Shown piece after piece: positions 24,901 to 35,935 of a DNA stretch of 64,000 nucleotides. Positions within the stretch are counted from its first letter, which is position 1; each line of letters begins with the position of its first letter. This stretch comes from Ophiura sarsii (Eukaryota > Echinodermata > Ophiuroidea > Amphilepidida > Ophiuridae): contig CM069449.1 of assembly GCA_035610835.1 (NCBI GenBank), positions 42,738,768-42,802,767 of the forward strand, read 5' to 3'. A model generated the notes under the pieces. The model saw only the letters and a list, made by a program, of their open reading frames with translations. It searched no databases and was not told where the DNA came from. A program made the translations under genes and the position numbers.

Positions 24901-27857
24901 GTAAGCTTCAAAATCCAATAGCTAGGCAATGTATCCTTCCCACACTGTTGAATTTTGAAGCTTTATCAATTCAACTAGCCGATATTGTATGCCTTGATTC
25001 AGCACAAAACTAACCTGAGTCATTAAATAGCTGCTTCAAGGTAGACTGGACCTCCGGTCTCTGGTATAGCCTAGGGATCTAGACTAATCTTTTTAAGACT
25101 GATTTCAACATAAAAAAGACACCACCTTAATCTTAATTTCACTTTCCACCAACTCTCAGATTGACCTTGTTTGCAAGGCGAGTATACTTCAAGGCAGCTA
25201 TTTATTATAATTTGAGCTTCTAATATGACCGTAACATAGTAGGTGAATGGCATGATGTAGTAAGCTTATCAATGATTTCACTTTTTTTTCACTGTTGCCG
25301 ATGATGACAAGACTGTCGAATTCGGTGAGCTATTTTTTCATCGAGTAAATTGCCTGTATAATTTGCTTATGAAATCGAATATTTTGCCCTATCTTACCAT
25401 TGTTTAGTAGTGGAAATGTCAAATTGAACCCGATCGCAGTGAATTTCAAGCAAATTGAACTTTTGTGGTAGAAGACTCATTCAAAATATCATCAAAACAG
25501 CCGATATTAAGCAGGCGATATCATAACACTCCAGCAAAGACCAGTATCTTCAGAATTCACACCACCAAATGGTTTCTCTATGCGTTTACATGTAAAATGG
25601 TAGTTACAAAAAGCCCATTTTCTCGCTTATAAAGCGACTGGAATTTTCAATTTGACATTTTCCTTAAATTTCATGATATATTTGATCATTTAATCAAAAC
25701 AAATATATATGGTATCCCCGAAAGTTCTGAGAAATAAGACCCCAAAGTTGGACAATTGATGTAGCGCCCTCATTTATCAGAAAAAGTTGAGAAATGTTGC
25801 CAGATCATTTACAATCAAAATACATCCAAAAAACCTACAAAATGCATTGAAAATATGTCTTTTTCCACTGTGGTATTAGGTAGTAGTCCTAAAATCAGGA
25901 TTAAACTACAACTTTAATCATTTGGGAGCAATAAGTACCATTTCTGATTAATTCTATATCAATGGGCCACAGGATGAAAGCTAAGAAAAAACTTTTGATT
26001 GTCGTCTCTACAAGGACTGAAATAATTTACTGGCGTGGAATCTAAAGGGACAATTGTTTTAATTTTTATTGTTTTTACTTTCAATTTCAATCCTCATAAT
26101 GATATAAAAACTATTCTTTTGCAAAAACAATGAGCTACACATGATTTTTTTACCATTTCAAATCAGAGCCAATCTTGGCCTACCCCTTAAACATGTACTA
26201 TCTACTGAAGACAGCAAATTGTCAAAATATAACCTGGGCTTTTTGGGTCACGCCAATTGATATTTTAGGACTGAATGTGGAAAGAAGAAGTAACAGTGTC
26301 CATTTTAGTCATTATAATGTTAATTTACATCTTTTCACCTGCTTTTGTAATTTTTACAGCAAAGTGGAGCACTGTGTTAGTTTAGTGTGAAATACCATGA
26401 AATATGATTAGGTTGGATATTTGGCCTGCCCTACATGCAAATTATGCTGAATCACATAAAACCTGATCATGTGAATTGATCTAATCAATGTATTTTTTAA
26501 ACACTTTTTGATCATAGATACTGAAACCCTCTAGACCCCTTAATTTTAAAAACGTTCTTTATTTTTTATTTTTTTTTATACATGGGGGGGGGGGGGGGGC
26601 ATGATGATTTGATCGGGGGATAATTTATGACTGGCAAATGAATCTATTAGATGTAGCAATTGAAAATATGTCCCCAATTTGCACACATAACACTAATTTA
26701 GGCTAGAATTCAAAGTAAGCTTCAAAATCCAATAGCTAGGCAATGTATCCTTCCCACACTGTTGAATTTTGAAGCTTTATCAATTCAACTAGCCGATATT
26801 GTATGCCTTGATTCAGCACAAAACTAACCTGAGTCATTAAATAGCTGCTTCAAGGTAGACTGGACCTCCGGTCTCTGGTATAGCCTAGGGATCTAGACTA
26901 ATCTTTTTAAGACTGATTTCAACATAAAAAAGACACCACCTTAATCTTAATTTCACTTTCCACCAACTCTCAGATTGACCTTGTTTGCAAGGCGAGTATA
27001 CTTCAAGGCAGCTATTTATTATAATTTGAGCTTCTAATATGACCGTAACATAGTAGGTGAATGGCATGATGTAGTAAGCTTATCAATGATTTCACTTTTT
27101 TTTCACTGTTGCCGATGATGACAAGACTGTCGAATTCGGTGAGCTATTTTTTCATCGAGTAAATTGCCTGTATAATTTGCTTATGAAATCGAATATTTTG
27201 CCCTATCTTACCATTGTTTAGTAGTGGAAATGTCAAATTGAACCCGATCGCAGTGAATTTCAAGCAAATTGAACTTTTGTGGTAGAAGACTCATTCAAAA
27301 TATCATCAAAACAGCCGATATTAAGCAGGCGATATCATAACACTCCAGCAAAGACCAGTATCTTCAGAATTCACACCACCAAATGGTTTCTCTATGCGTT
27401 TACATGTAAAATGGTAGTTACAAAAAGCCCATTTTCTCGCTTATAAAGCGACTGGAATTTTCAATTTGACATTTTCCTTAAATTTCATGATATATTTGAT
27501 CATTTAATCAAAACAAATATATATGGTATCCCCGAAAGTTCTGAGAAATAAGACCCCAAAGTTGGACAATTGATGTAGCGCCCTCATTTATCAGAAAAAG
27601 TTGAGAAATGTTGCCAGATCATTTACAATCAAAATACATCCAAAAAACCTACAAAATGCATTGAAAATATGTCTTTTTCCACTGTGGTATTAGGTAGTAG
27701 TCCTAAAATCAGGATTAAACTACAACTTTAATCATTTGGGAGCAATAAGTACCATTTCTGATTAATTCTATAATCAATGGGCCACAGGATGAAAGCTAAG
27801 AAAAAACTTTTGATTGTCGTCTCTACAAGGACTGAAATTATTTACTGGCGTGGAATC
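21927..27857. repeat. Tandem array of a 1.81-kb unit, three full copies plus about 490 bp
   Basis: Copies start AGAATTCACACCACCAAATG at 21927, 23739, 25552 and 27366, giving periods of 1812, 1813 and 1814 bp. The three full copies are nearly identical; the first has CCC where the others have CTC near its start. The lengths track a poly-G run of 14, 15 and 16 G. The fourth copy has a few extra differences and stops around TGGCGTGGAATC. Short frames recur in each copy, but none has a recognisable domain. A diverged single copy of the first 380 bp lies at 58372-58752, so the unit contains a dispersed repeat. Confidence 0.95.
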
Positions 27858-27862
27858 ATAAG

Positions 27863-29703
27863 TAGGGGAGGATGGGGCAACTGGTCCGGTTAAGCATATT
27901 TCATGATATAAAAGCTTAAAACTCGTGTAAATATTTATGGAATTGCTATGAAAATATCACCCATGTAACTGTTTACATATAACATATAAAACAATGTTAA
28001 AAAATATCCAAACAAAAGGCCAATTACCACTAACTAAACACTTTACTTGGCACGGACCAGTTACCCCATCATTGGGGCAACTGGTCCTATATGTTCCAAC
28101 GGTTAGAATACACAGAAATCATTGATTGACAACACGGTAACTAGGTAGTATTTTCTTTACAAACTCATTTCCATAATTACTTCACGTGTAAAAAGGATAA
28201 ATGTCTCATGAAACCCATGTTTTATACAGTTTTCGTGGTTAACGTGTAAATAGCAGTAATACTAATGGTGTACAGAGCAAGCGCAGTTTTCGACTGCACG
28301 TTTATTAGATAAAACGGTATGAACGTAGTTAAATGGATACATGTTTGTGATATTCAGATGCCCAATACATTTGTCTTTATATACCCCTTTCTGTAATGAT
28401 TTTATTTACTTCATATAATCATCATTTAGTACTTATAATAAACCATCTTGATATTTAGCCAGCTTTTCATGTTACAGGGGAAGTTAGTCAATATGACAAT
28501 GATAACCCAACGGTTAATATACACAAAAAGCAGTGAATAAAATACATAAATCATGATATTTCGTCATTGAAAATATATTTACAGACACCATTTAAAATAT
28601 AATACAGGTGTAATTCATAATACCGAGGTTTTAAACCATTCTAAAGCAAGTTCGTGTCAGCAGAAATAGTGGTATTAGACCCAAAAAATCCCAAAATGTC
28701 TAAGAACTAGAAAGAATGTAAAATATTTCATATTCTATTCACATTTCAATACCGAGTCATGTTTTATTGACACTAACAACTAATTTTCAAAATTAATTTT
28801 ACAATTTTGATTACGTTTTTGCAGGTGGACCAGTTGCCCCATACCCCTTCGGACCACTTGCCCCAACAAATGATTCAGCACTTTGTCGAGATGAAACATT
28901 ATTCAAGAACGCCTGTAAAGTGATAAATGTTACGCCAAAACATTTTAAAACATACCACCATTTGTCATAATAATCAATAACTCAAAACATTTCAGAAAAA
29001 AAGACAAAACTGCATTTTAGTTTTTAGCCATTACGAAATTTTCTGTAGCCAGCGAGTATCTTTGAATTTGCAATTATAACGGCGTTAGGGTCCTACAAGT
29101 AGACGAGTGTCTTTAGATAAAATAAGAAATGGTATAATTCGTTATTTGCAAATTCATAAACTAATAACTCTACCAAATGAATACCCGTAATAATGAGTTA
29201 AGCTGAAGCATTCTTAAATGATACATCCAAACCACCAATGTCCCAAGTAAGCAACATGTGCCATTTTACGATCATTACAGCTACAACCTATGGTTTAAAT
29301 CATATTTCGAAAAATCCCTGACCACACTACGATATAGCACCCATCAAATGCAATATGCACTTAGCATCTTAAGATGACTGTACTGCATGTATATATTTAC
29401 TGTTGCATATCTATCAATCATATAAAGTTCATTAAACATGATCTTAACCCATCTTCATAAATCGCCCATACTATCTGTGAATTTTCAATAAGTCACTCAA
29501 GGAGGTAGCTTCAAAGATCTGGAGAATGTCCCATGTGTAAATACCCTAAAGTTGCTAATGTTTTGGAATGTAGAAGTTAAGGATATATGTCAAGTTTCAA
29601 CATAAGTCGTACTGTTCAAAAGAAAGCAGTATGCCCATACAATTACACAATCCTTCATTTCGGACCAGTTGCCCCGTAGGACCAGTTGCCCAATATTCCC
29701 CTA
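27863..29703. mobile_element. 1.84-kb non-autonomous DNA element with 25-bp inverted ends
   Basis: The left end TAGGGGAGGATGGGGCAACT faces a right end whose reverse complement begins TAGGGGAATATTGGGCAACT; both continue with GGTCC. GGGGCAACTGGTCC-type motifs recur inside in both orientations: a hairpin at 28054-28086, and copies near 28826 and 28850. No transposase frame is present. Parts of the element occur at 9171-10160 (inverted) and 2589-2900. It sits at the broken end of the fourth 1.81-kb copy. No target duplication is clear and the superfamily is not assigned. Confidence 0.75.
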
Positions 29704-31756
29704 CCTGGCTTACAAAACGGTTAACATACATTTCGTCATGTTTGGAGTTGGGCTGCGAGCCAATTAGAGCAACGATGTAGCCGAAAATAAATTACCAATC
29801 ACTTATATTATGGGCGGCTCTTGTGAAAAACATTTTCCGTATCCAATATTTTATACTCTGTAAGACCATGGTAAGACACGTATAGATCCCTCACGATATA
29901 ACGTATTCTGTGATGTTAACTATACTATCACAAAAGGTATATAATATTGTTAACGCTACAAAATAATGTTGGGCTGAAGATCGGTTATTTTCAATGATAG
30001 ATTTTGAGACTATACACAGTGCAATATGTAGGGGAGAGCAAGGAGAGTGTACAACATCGGGGCAGGTTCGCCCACCACGTGATTCTCATCATTGCGCCCA
30101 CTGGATGAATTTGCCGAATACGCAATATATTCCGCTGTTTGTTGCCAGCTTCCCATGGTAACATGGCAGATCTCCGTATAATGTTTGTCAAATGATCATC
30201 TAAAAAACAGTTTTACATCACGTAAGGGGATATTCCTCCATTTTTGATATTGATTTTTTTTATAAAGATATTCGTACAGAAAATTTATGCTGTACTAAGA
30301 AATTTTAGTAAAAATGATTAGTTCAGGGAGTACAACTAATCTTTTATTGTTATCGGTAATTGTAGGATTGTGATAATTACTTTCTTTTCGTATAGATGTC
30401 CAAATTGGTGCAGCTCCCGGGGGGTCCTTTATTCCAAAATCGTACGTGGATTTGCCTGCCGGACTTCAAAAAATTGACTTTCTCTATACCTATTTCCTGG
30501 CAAATTTCCCACCCATCAATATACCAATTTTGTTAGAAAAGCACCCAATTTTGCACAGATTGGGCGCTTTATACAACAAACATACGTCGCGAAATCAGTA
30601 CCCGTGGACAGAGTAAAATGGGACAGACTTTGTTCAAATAGCTGTTATTTTGCAACCGTAAGGTTATTTGTAACGATATTTTCAGCATAGATGGTCAAGA
30701 TCATATAGTTGATGAAAAGTGAAAAAGAAATCTACAGAATTTTAAAGAAATGGCTTCAAAACGGTCAACGTTTTATTGAACCACCCTGTATAACATATTA
30801 CGACATTGTAGCGTTGTGACATTTTTACTTGTGACTTCACATTTTGCCAAATGACTTGCCCAAAATTGAATGACTTGATCCCATGGAAAAGCACATTGAA
30901 GTGACTTGACTGACTTGTCTCTTGAATCGAGGTTTAATTTTCATAAGTAATAACTTTTTGTGACGCGAAGAATAGCGGCTTTCGTCCCCAACGCAGCTAA
31001 ATTCATGTTCAGGAGAAAGGAACAAACACCAATCAAAAGTTATACAGATAACTTACCGATAGCTTGCCCTCCTATTGTTAGCCGCCGCATACAGCTTTCA
31101 TCCAAATCTGCACAGTTATTGGGCCAAATATCATCCAATGAATGATTCTCCAAATCGTAAAGATAGATTGCCGAATCTCCGCGATCATCAAACAAAAAAA
31201 CAGGTAGTCGACCGTCGCTTTGGGCCAGATGGTTGGCGTCAAGGTAAAGGGTGGTGGCAATGAAACGGAAAGGTGAATTGAGATACTACAAGCAAGCTAT
31301 ACCGATCCAATTGTAGCAATGTCAATGACATGCTTCTGTCATGCTATATATCTATATATCGTGATTACAATGGATGTATGTTTTATCATCATCAGTCGTG
31401 AGGGTGAAAAGATAAACCATGTGATTATAAGCCACTCCTCCTTTGTTCTAACGGTAAAGGCAACGACGACAAAAACACCAGTTCTACGTACGCGTGTAGG
31501 GTCGGTCGTTTGCTGATTTTCATAATCAATTCCAAAATGTATGACAAAATATCATATGAAATTTTTACTCACGACGTTCCTATATTCCCACAACGATTTC
31601 ACTTAAAAGAATAAATTTCAAAAATTATAATATTTGTTAGAAAAAGTGTCAGATTATGACACAGTCCATGCTGTATAGCGGATTACGCATGTACTATAGC
31701 TTCTGTACCAAACGTTCACAATTAATTATGGTTAACTCTTTATAATAACCGTTTAA
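29704..31756. other. No gene; fragments of two dispersed repeats
   Basis: 30299-30420 matches 54712-54815 (shared GATTAGTTCAGGGAGTACAA and ATGTCCAAATTGGT). The region ending near 30796 carries the CACCCTGTATA end of the family at 52.9 kb. The remaining sequence has no supported feature. Confidence 0.55.
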
Positions 31757-33048
31757 GGGACCGTTCATTATTTATGGTGGAGGGGGTTGGGTAAACTATA
31801 GGGGGGTCATGTAACTTTCATATGTTGAAATAGGGGGGTTATGTACCTTTTTATTCTTGAACAGGGGGTTGTGTAAATTTGTTTAAACTATAAAGATGGT
31901 GGTTTTAGAGTGATTTTAGAGGCTATTTTGGAGTGTAATTGCCTTTTTTTTCTGCGCTTCGCGCATATTTTCTTAAAACCTATCGACTTCAAAAACTTTT
32001 ACTATGAGACGACTTCTGGACAGCAAATCGACGATACGGTGGAAAAACATCTATATAATCATAAACGGTCGAGACATTAGAGCCACAGGGTGTATAATGT
32101 TACAAAATCCAATTTCATGATTTAAAAATTTGATTCAGTATTGCATGCTTTTCACCTCATCTCTGCTTTGCACCATAATGCTCACAAAAGTAGAAAGTTT
32201 CACTGGATTAAACGTTTCTGCGCAGAATGTTCTAACTTGTTCGGGTTATAAAGACTCACAAAACCACCCAAAATGTATAAATATGAAGACAAAAATGCCA
32301 ACTCGCTACGCTCGCCATAACTAATTTCACACAATGAAAGAAGGGGCATCATAAAATTATTGCCCGTTCAGATAGGGCACAAACAAAATTTGCCAACGTA
32401 TCCATGAACAAAATTCCAAAGGTAAAGACAGCCCCTCAAGTATGTGACAAGTTGATTTTTTTCGGGGAGGGGGGGGGGGGGGGGGTTGTGTAAAAAGCTT
32501 CTGGTTAGCAGGGGGGTCATGTAATTTTCAGTTTCAGCTGTAGGGGGGTTCAGTGGCGTAGCTCAGGGGGGTAGGGGGGCAGGGGGGGCAGGGGGGGCAG
32601 GGGGGCTTCATAAATGCTTATTTGGGGGCGGGGGTGCAAATGCCCCCCTGACGAAAAAAAACCCAATTTGGGCCCCCGCCCCCCACCCCCTAAAAAAAAA
32701 AATGGGTGAGAAAAAAAGGAAATAGGAAAAAATTGAGAAAAAATACCGAGGTTATTAGCCAAATAGAAGGCAAAATGTTACATTTAGTACATTTACTGTG
32801 CGATTTTTTTTTGGACTGTGCGATTTTTTTGGACTGTGCCCCCCCCCCCCAACCTTTCCGTGAAATTCACGAGGTAAGTGACTAGAATTTTTTGGGGGGC
32901 AACCTTTGACGAACATTTTAGAAATCTTTCCCCCCTGAAAAAATCCTAGCTACGCCACTGGGGGGGGGGGGGGGGGGGTAGGTAATTTTAACATACGAGT
33001 CTCGAATTTGTCCCCCCCCCCCCTCCACCATAAATAATGAACGGTCCC
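31757..33048. mobile_element. Harbinger-like non-autonomous element with TAA target duplication
   Basis: The left end GGGACCGTTCATTATTTATG and the right end CATAAATAATGAACGGTCCC are exact inverses and extend through GTGGAGGGG. TAA directly precedes (31754-31756) and follows (33049-33051) the element, matching the TWA target preference known for PIF/Harbinger. G-rich runs with GGGGGTCATGTAA-like repeats fill the interior. A hAT-like element is inserted at 32551-32960. No transposase is encoded. Confidence 0.78.
32551..32960. mobile_element. hAT-like MITE nested in the Harbinger-like element
   Basis: It starts CAGTGGCGTAGCT and ends AGCTACGCCACTG, the CAGTGGCG-type ends common to hAT-derived short elements. 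Flanks are G-rich (GGGGGGTT and a G run), so an 8-bp target duplication cannot be judged. The interior holds poly-G, poly-C and poly-A tracts. No coding capacity. Confidence 0.7.
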
Positions 33049-33217
33049 TAACTTATTTTTAGTGAAATAGCTCACATTCCAGTCAAATGTTTTAAAATTG
33101 GATCAAGACTATTCTTTTCATATGTCCGAAGGCTGACAGCAAAATTGTGAACTTTTACACTAATATGTTCAGGCTATTAATATTATACTTATGTTCCCTT
33201 TTCAGCCAGCATGCTTA

Positions 33218-33925
33218 GGCCCCTTGCAATTAAATGTGAGTTTACTGTTGCGTTTTTGAAAAGCAGGACGAGGTGACTATTTAATATTAATATTGTAATA
33301 TTTTGGGGTAAAGTCACCTGATTTAATATTGTCGGCGTTGTTAACTATTATCCAAGGTACGAATACAATTCAAATGCTGTTAATTATGTCCTACCACCAC
33401 CTACTGCCTTAGCTTTGCATTTTGTTTCTTTTATAAAGGAGTCTACTCATATTTGCATCCCTATTTTGAATATTAATGAGATATTCGATCGATGTTTGTA
33501 ATTTTTTTTTTCGTTACGCTAGCTCGGAGAATTTTAAAGATAGCGATCGTAAACAAACCTGAAATATTACCCAGAATGCACTAAGAAACTCCAAGAGGTT
33601 CCGGCGGTTTTGATGTGACGTCATGCGCTGAAGCGATTGCGCAGTAATCAATTGCCGTGCCTACGAATATGCTTCAAATGCACACATTTCAATACAAAGC
33701 GACAGTTGCAAGTTTCGTGCAGAGTTTTTTACTATGTTTTCCCAACCCGGAAGTATTGCAATGCGGCTCATCGGCTAATTTTATCGTCACAAAAGTGTTA
33801 AAAAGCTTATGAAAAAGCTGTAAACAATGAAATAATTAAATATTTTTAAAATATTACATATATCACGCGGGTGACTTTTGGACGCGCGCGGGCAACAGTA
33901 AACTCACATTTAATTGCAAAGGGCC
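33218..33925. mobile_element. 708-bp Harbinger-like element with TTA target duplication
   Basis: The left end reads GGCCCCTTGCAATTAAATGT and the right end is its near-exact inverse (ACATTTAATTGCAAAGGGCC); pairing goes on through GAGTTTACTGTTGC for about 34 bp. TTA flanks both sides (33215-33217 and 33926-33928), as expected for Harbinger-type insertion. The interior has TGACGTCA at about 33616 but no coding frame. Non-autonomous. Confidence 0.75.
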
Positions 33926-33928
33926 TTA

Positions 33929-34790
33929 TATTCATTTTAAGCCTAGCCCGGGCAGTTGGATTGAGCCTGGTCTCTTCAGAATCCAAGAGTGTTTCAGCGT
34001 ACGGACCGACCGTGTAAAAAAAAAAAGTTTTGAAGACAACCACATATAAACATTATTATCAGCCATTTACCGATTCTCTGTACTGATCTCATTTAAATGT
34101 GATGCCGTATGAATGAAGAAACGCTTAATATGGCCCTCTGTAGCATTATTTCCATTTCACCTACATAACTCTAGAGGGCGGCATTATACTTTTGTTCTGA
34201 AGGGCGCTCAAAAGTAAACGCATCTTCATCTGCTATAGCAAAAGAACTAAAAAACACTACCCTTATAATGCTTTCGTTATTTTTTGGGTATTTTTTGTGT
34301 TGAGCGTTTAAAATGTGGAAGTCATTTGACGTGAGGTAACTAGGAATACTTGACCAATACAAGGGGAAATGTTAAAGCATGCTCCAATTTCAACCAGACT
34401 TGCGTGGTTGACGATGTACATTATAAAGATGAGATAATCTTTACTTCCGGAAGTTCCGGGTCGTCAAAGGTCAATCAGAGGTTCTTTCCGGGTCACTGTT
34501 ATTAATACAGGGCCAAAATGTAACAAAAGCTCTAATTTTGAGTGAACCCGTTTGAGTATGTGCGCTTTTTGTTGAGGCGAGAACAAAAATTAATATTGAC
34601 ATTCGGGTCAAAGGTCAAAAAGGGGTTACAATAGATCAAACCGTGATTTTTATTAAAGGATTAAGTCCATCAACACTTCAGGAAAAAGGAAAAGTAGGGG
34701 TCACAAGAGGTCAAAATAATGAAATATCTTATTGCTAAGGACATGTTAACACTCCGAAAAAGGTTCGTGGTCTATGACCACAATTATAGC
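33929..34790. other. No gene; loose GGTCAAAGGTCA repeats
   Basis: Between 34450 and 34720, AGGTCA and GGGTCA half-sites recur in a degenerate array, including GGGTCAAAGGTCA near 34606. No supported gene. Confidence 0.45.
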
Positions 34791-34796
34791 TCTAGT

Positions 34797-34890
34797 TTTT
34801 TTTTTTTCTTCTGTCTTTTTGTCTATCTGTCTTTCTTTCTGTCTTTCTATCTTTCTTTCTGTCTTTATTTCTGTCTTTCTGTCTTTCTGT
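34797..34890. repeat. Pyrimidine (TTTC/TGTC)n microsatellite
   Basis: CTGTCTTTCT units after a T run. Open frames here are Ser/Phe/Leu repeats. Confidence 0.9.
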
Positions 34891-35339
34891 TTACTATCGG
34901 GCCTTATGAATGATGATCCTCATATATTTATGACTACCGCACTCGTGGTAGGCCTATAGTATGGGAAAAACACGTTATACGTAACAACCCTTATGACTTG
35001 GACCCCTTATTTAACATAATGTTGTGATTAATTTCATGTCTCTTAATTTGTCATTATAATATCTTTCTTCTGTGGGATAGTTTAGTTTACCTCTATATCC
35101 GTATATATACTTAGCGATGGAAATACCCACATGACTTTCCTCCCCGGGTAGACAGTCCTGGGGTAGACAATCCCGGGGTGGACCAACCCTGGGTGGACCA
35201 ACCCTGGGTAGACTACAATAGAGCGCCCTCACGGAATAAAGCGCAATAATACTGTTTTTAAAAAAACCATATAAACTATATTGATTATAAATTATATGTT
35301 AAAACACTCAGGGGATGGTGGTTGGGGAGGTAAAAACAA

Positions 35340-35432
35340 CCCCGGGACTGTCCGGATCATTCTCAAACAGCCCCGGGACTGTCCGGATCATTCTCAAACA
35401 GCCCCGGGACTGTCCGGATCATTCTAAATAAC
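35340..35432. repeat. 31-bp minisatellite
   Basis: Three units beginning CCCCGGGACTGTCCGGATCA, followed by a partial unit and two short CGGGACTGTCCACC variants. Confidence 0.9.
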
Positions 35433-35477
35433 CCCGGGACTGTCCACCCACGGGACTGTCCACCCAGGGACTGTTTC

Positions 35478-35585
35478 TAACCCTAAACCCAAACCTAAAC
35501 ATAACCCTAAACATAACCCTAAACATAGCCCTAAACATAACCCTAACCCTAAATATAACCCTAAACATAACCCAAGCCCTTAACC
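35478..35585. repeat. Telomere-like CCCTAAACATAA repeats
   Basis: About eight CCCTAA units spaced mostly as a 12-bp repeat CCCTAAACATAA, with some CCCTAACCCTAA. It lies within a foldback element and is interstitial, not a chromosome end. Confidence 0.8.
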
Positions 35586-35935
35586 TATCCACCCAGGGTT
35601 GGTCCATCCAGGGTTGGTCCATCCAGGGTTGGTCCACCCAGGGTTGGTCTACCCGGAACTGTCTACCCCGGCGCTGGAAAGTCATGTGGGTATTTCCATT
35701 GCTGCGTACGGTTCACCGTATGTGATGGATCAGTGGAAATGTTCACATGCACATTACATTGTTAAACATGTTGACCGAACTTTGGGAGGGTTAACAAATA
35801 CGACATGGTTTGGGGTATGTACAGGGGGTTTCCGTGCACCCCCACAGGAATAAACCAAACCAACTTTTTTAGGTGTCTTTTAGGGTCCTTAAACACATTT
35901 TAGATGTTAACATTGAAACAAATGGGATGCTCTCC

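Larger units (their letters stand above)
35112..35704. mobile_element. Foldback element with G/C-rich minisatellite arms
   Basis: The left end GCGATGGAAATACCCACATG is mirrored at the right by CATGTGGGTATTTCCATTGC. The arms go on with repeated GGTGGACCAACCCTG units at left (35175-35215) and CAGGGTTGGTCCACC units at right (35590-35650). The interior has a 31-bp minisatellite and a CCCTAA-type repeat, listed separately. Short frames are repeat products. No target duplication is evident. Confidence 0.75.

Noticed and set aside
22550..26390. A 71-codon frame repeated identically in three places, suggesting a conserved small gene.
   Set aside because: Identity is explained by the 1.81-kb tandem duplication. 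No domain, and the diverged copy at 58 kb does not support a conserved frame.
34600..34625. GGGTCAAAGGTCA, a DR1 nuclear-receptor-like site.
   Set aside because: It belongs to a loose array of GGTCA repeats with no promoter context.
35478..35585. CCCTAA repeats as a chromosome end.
   Set aside because: They are irregular, short and lie inside a foldback element with sequence on both sides.
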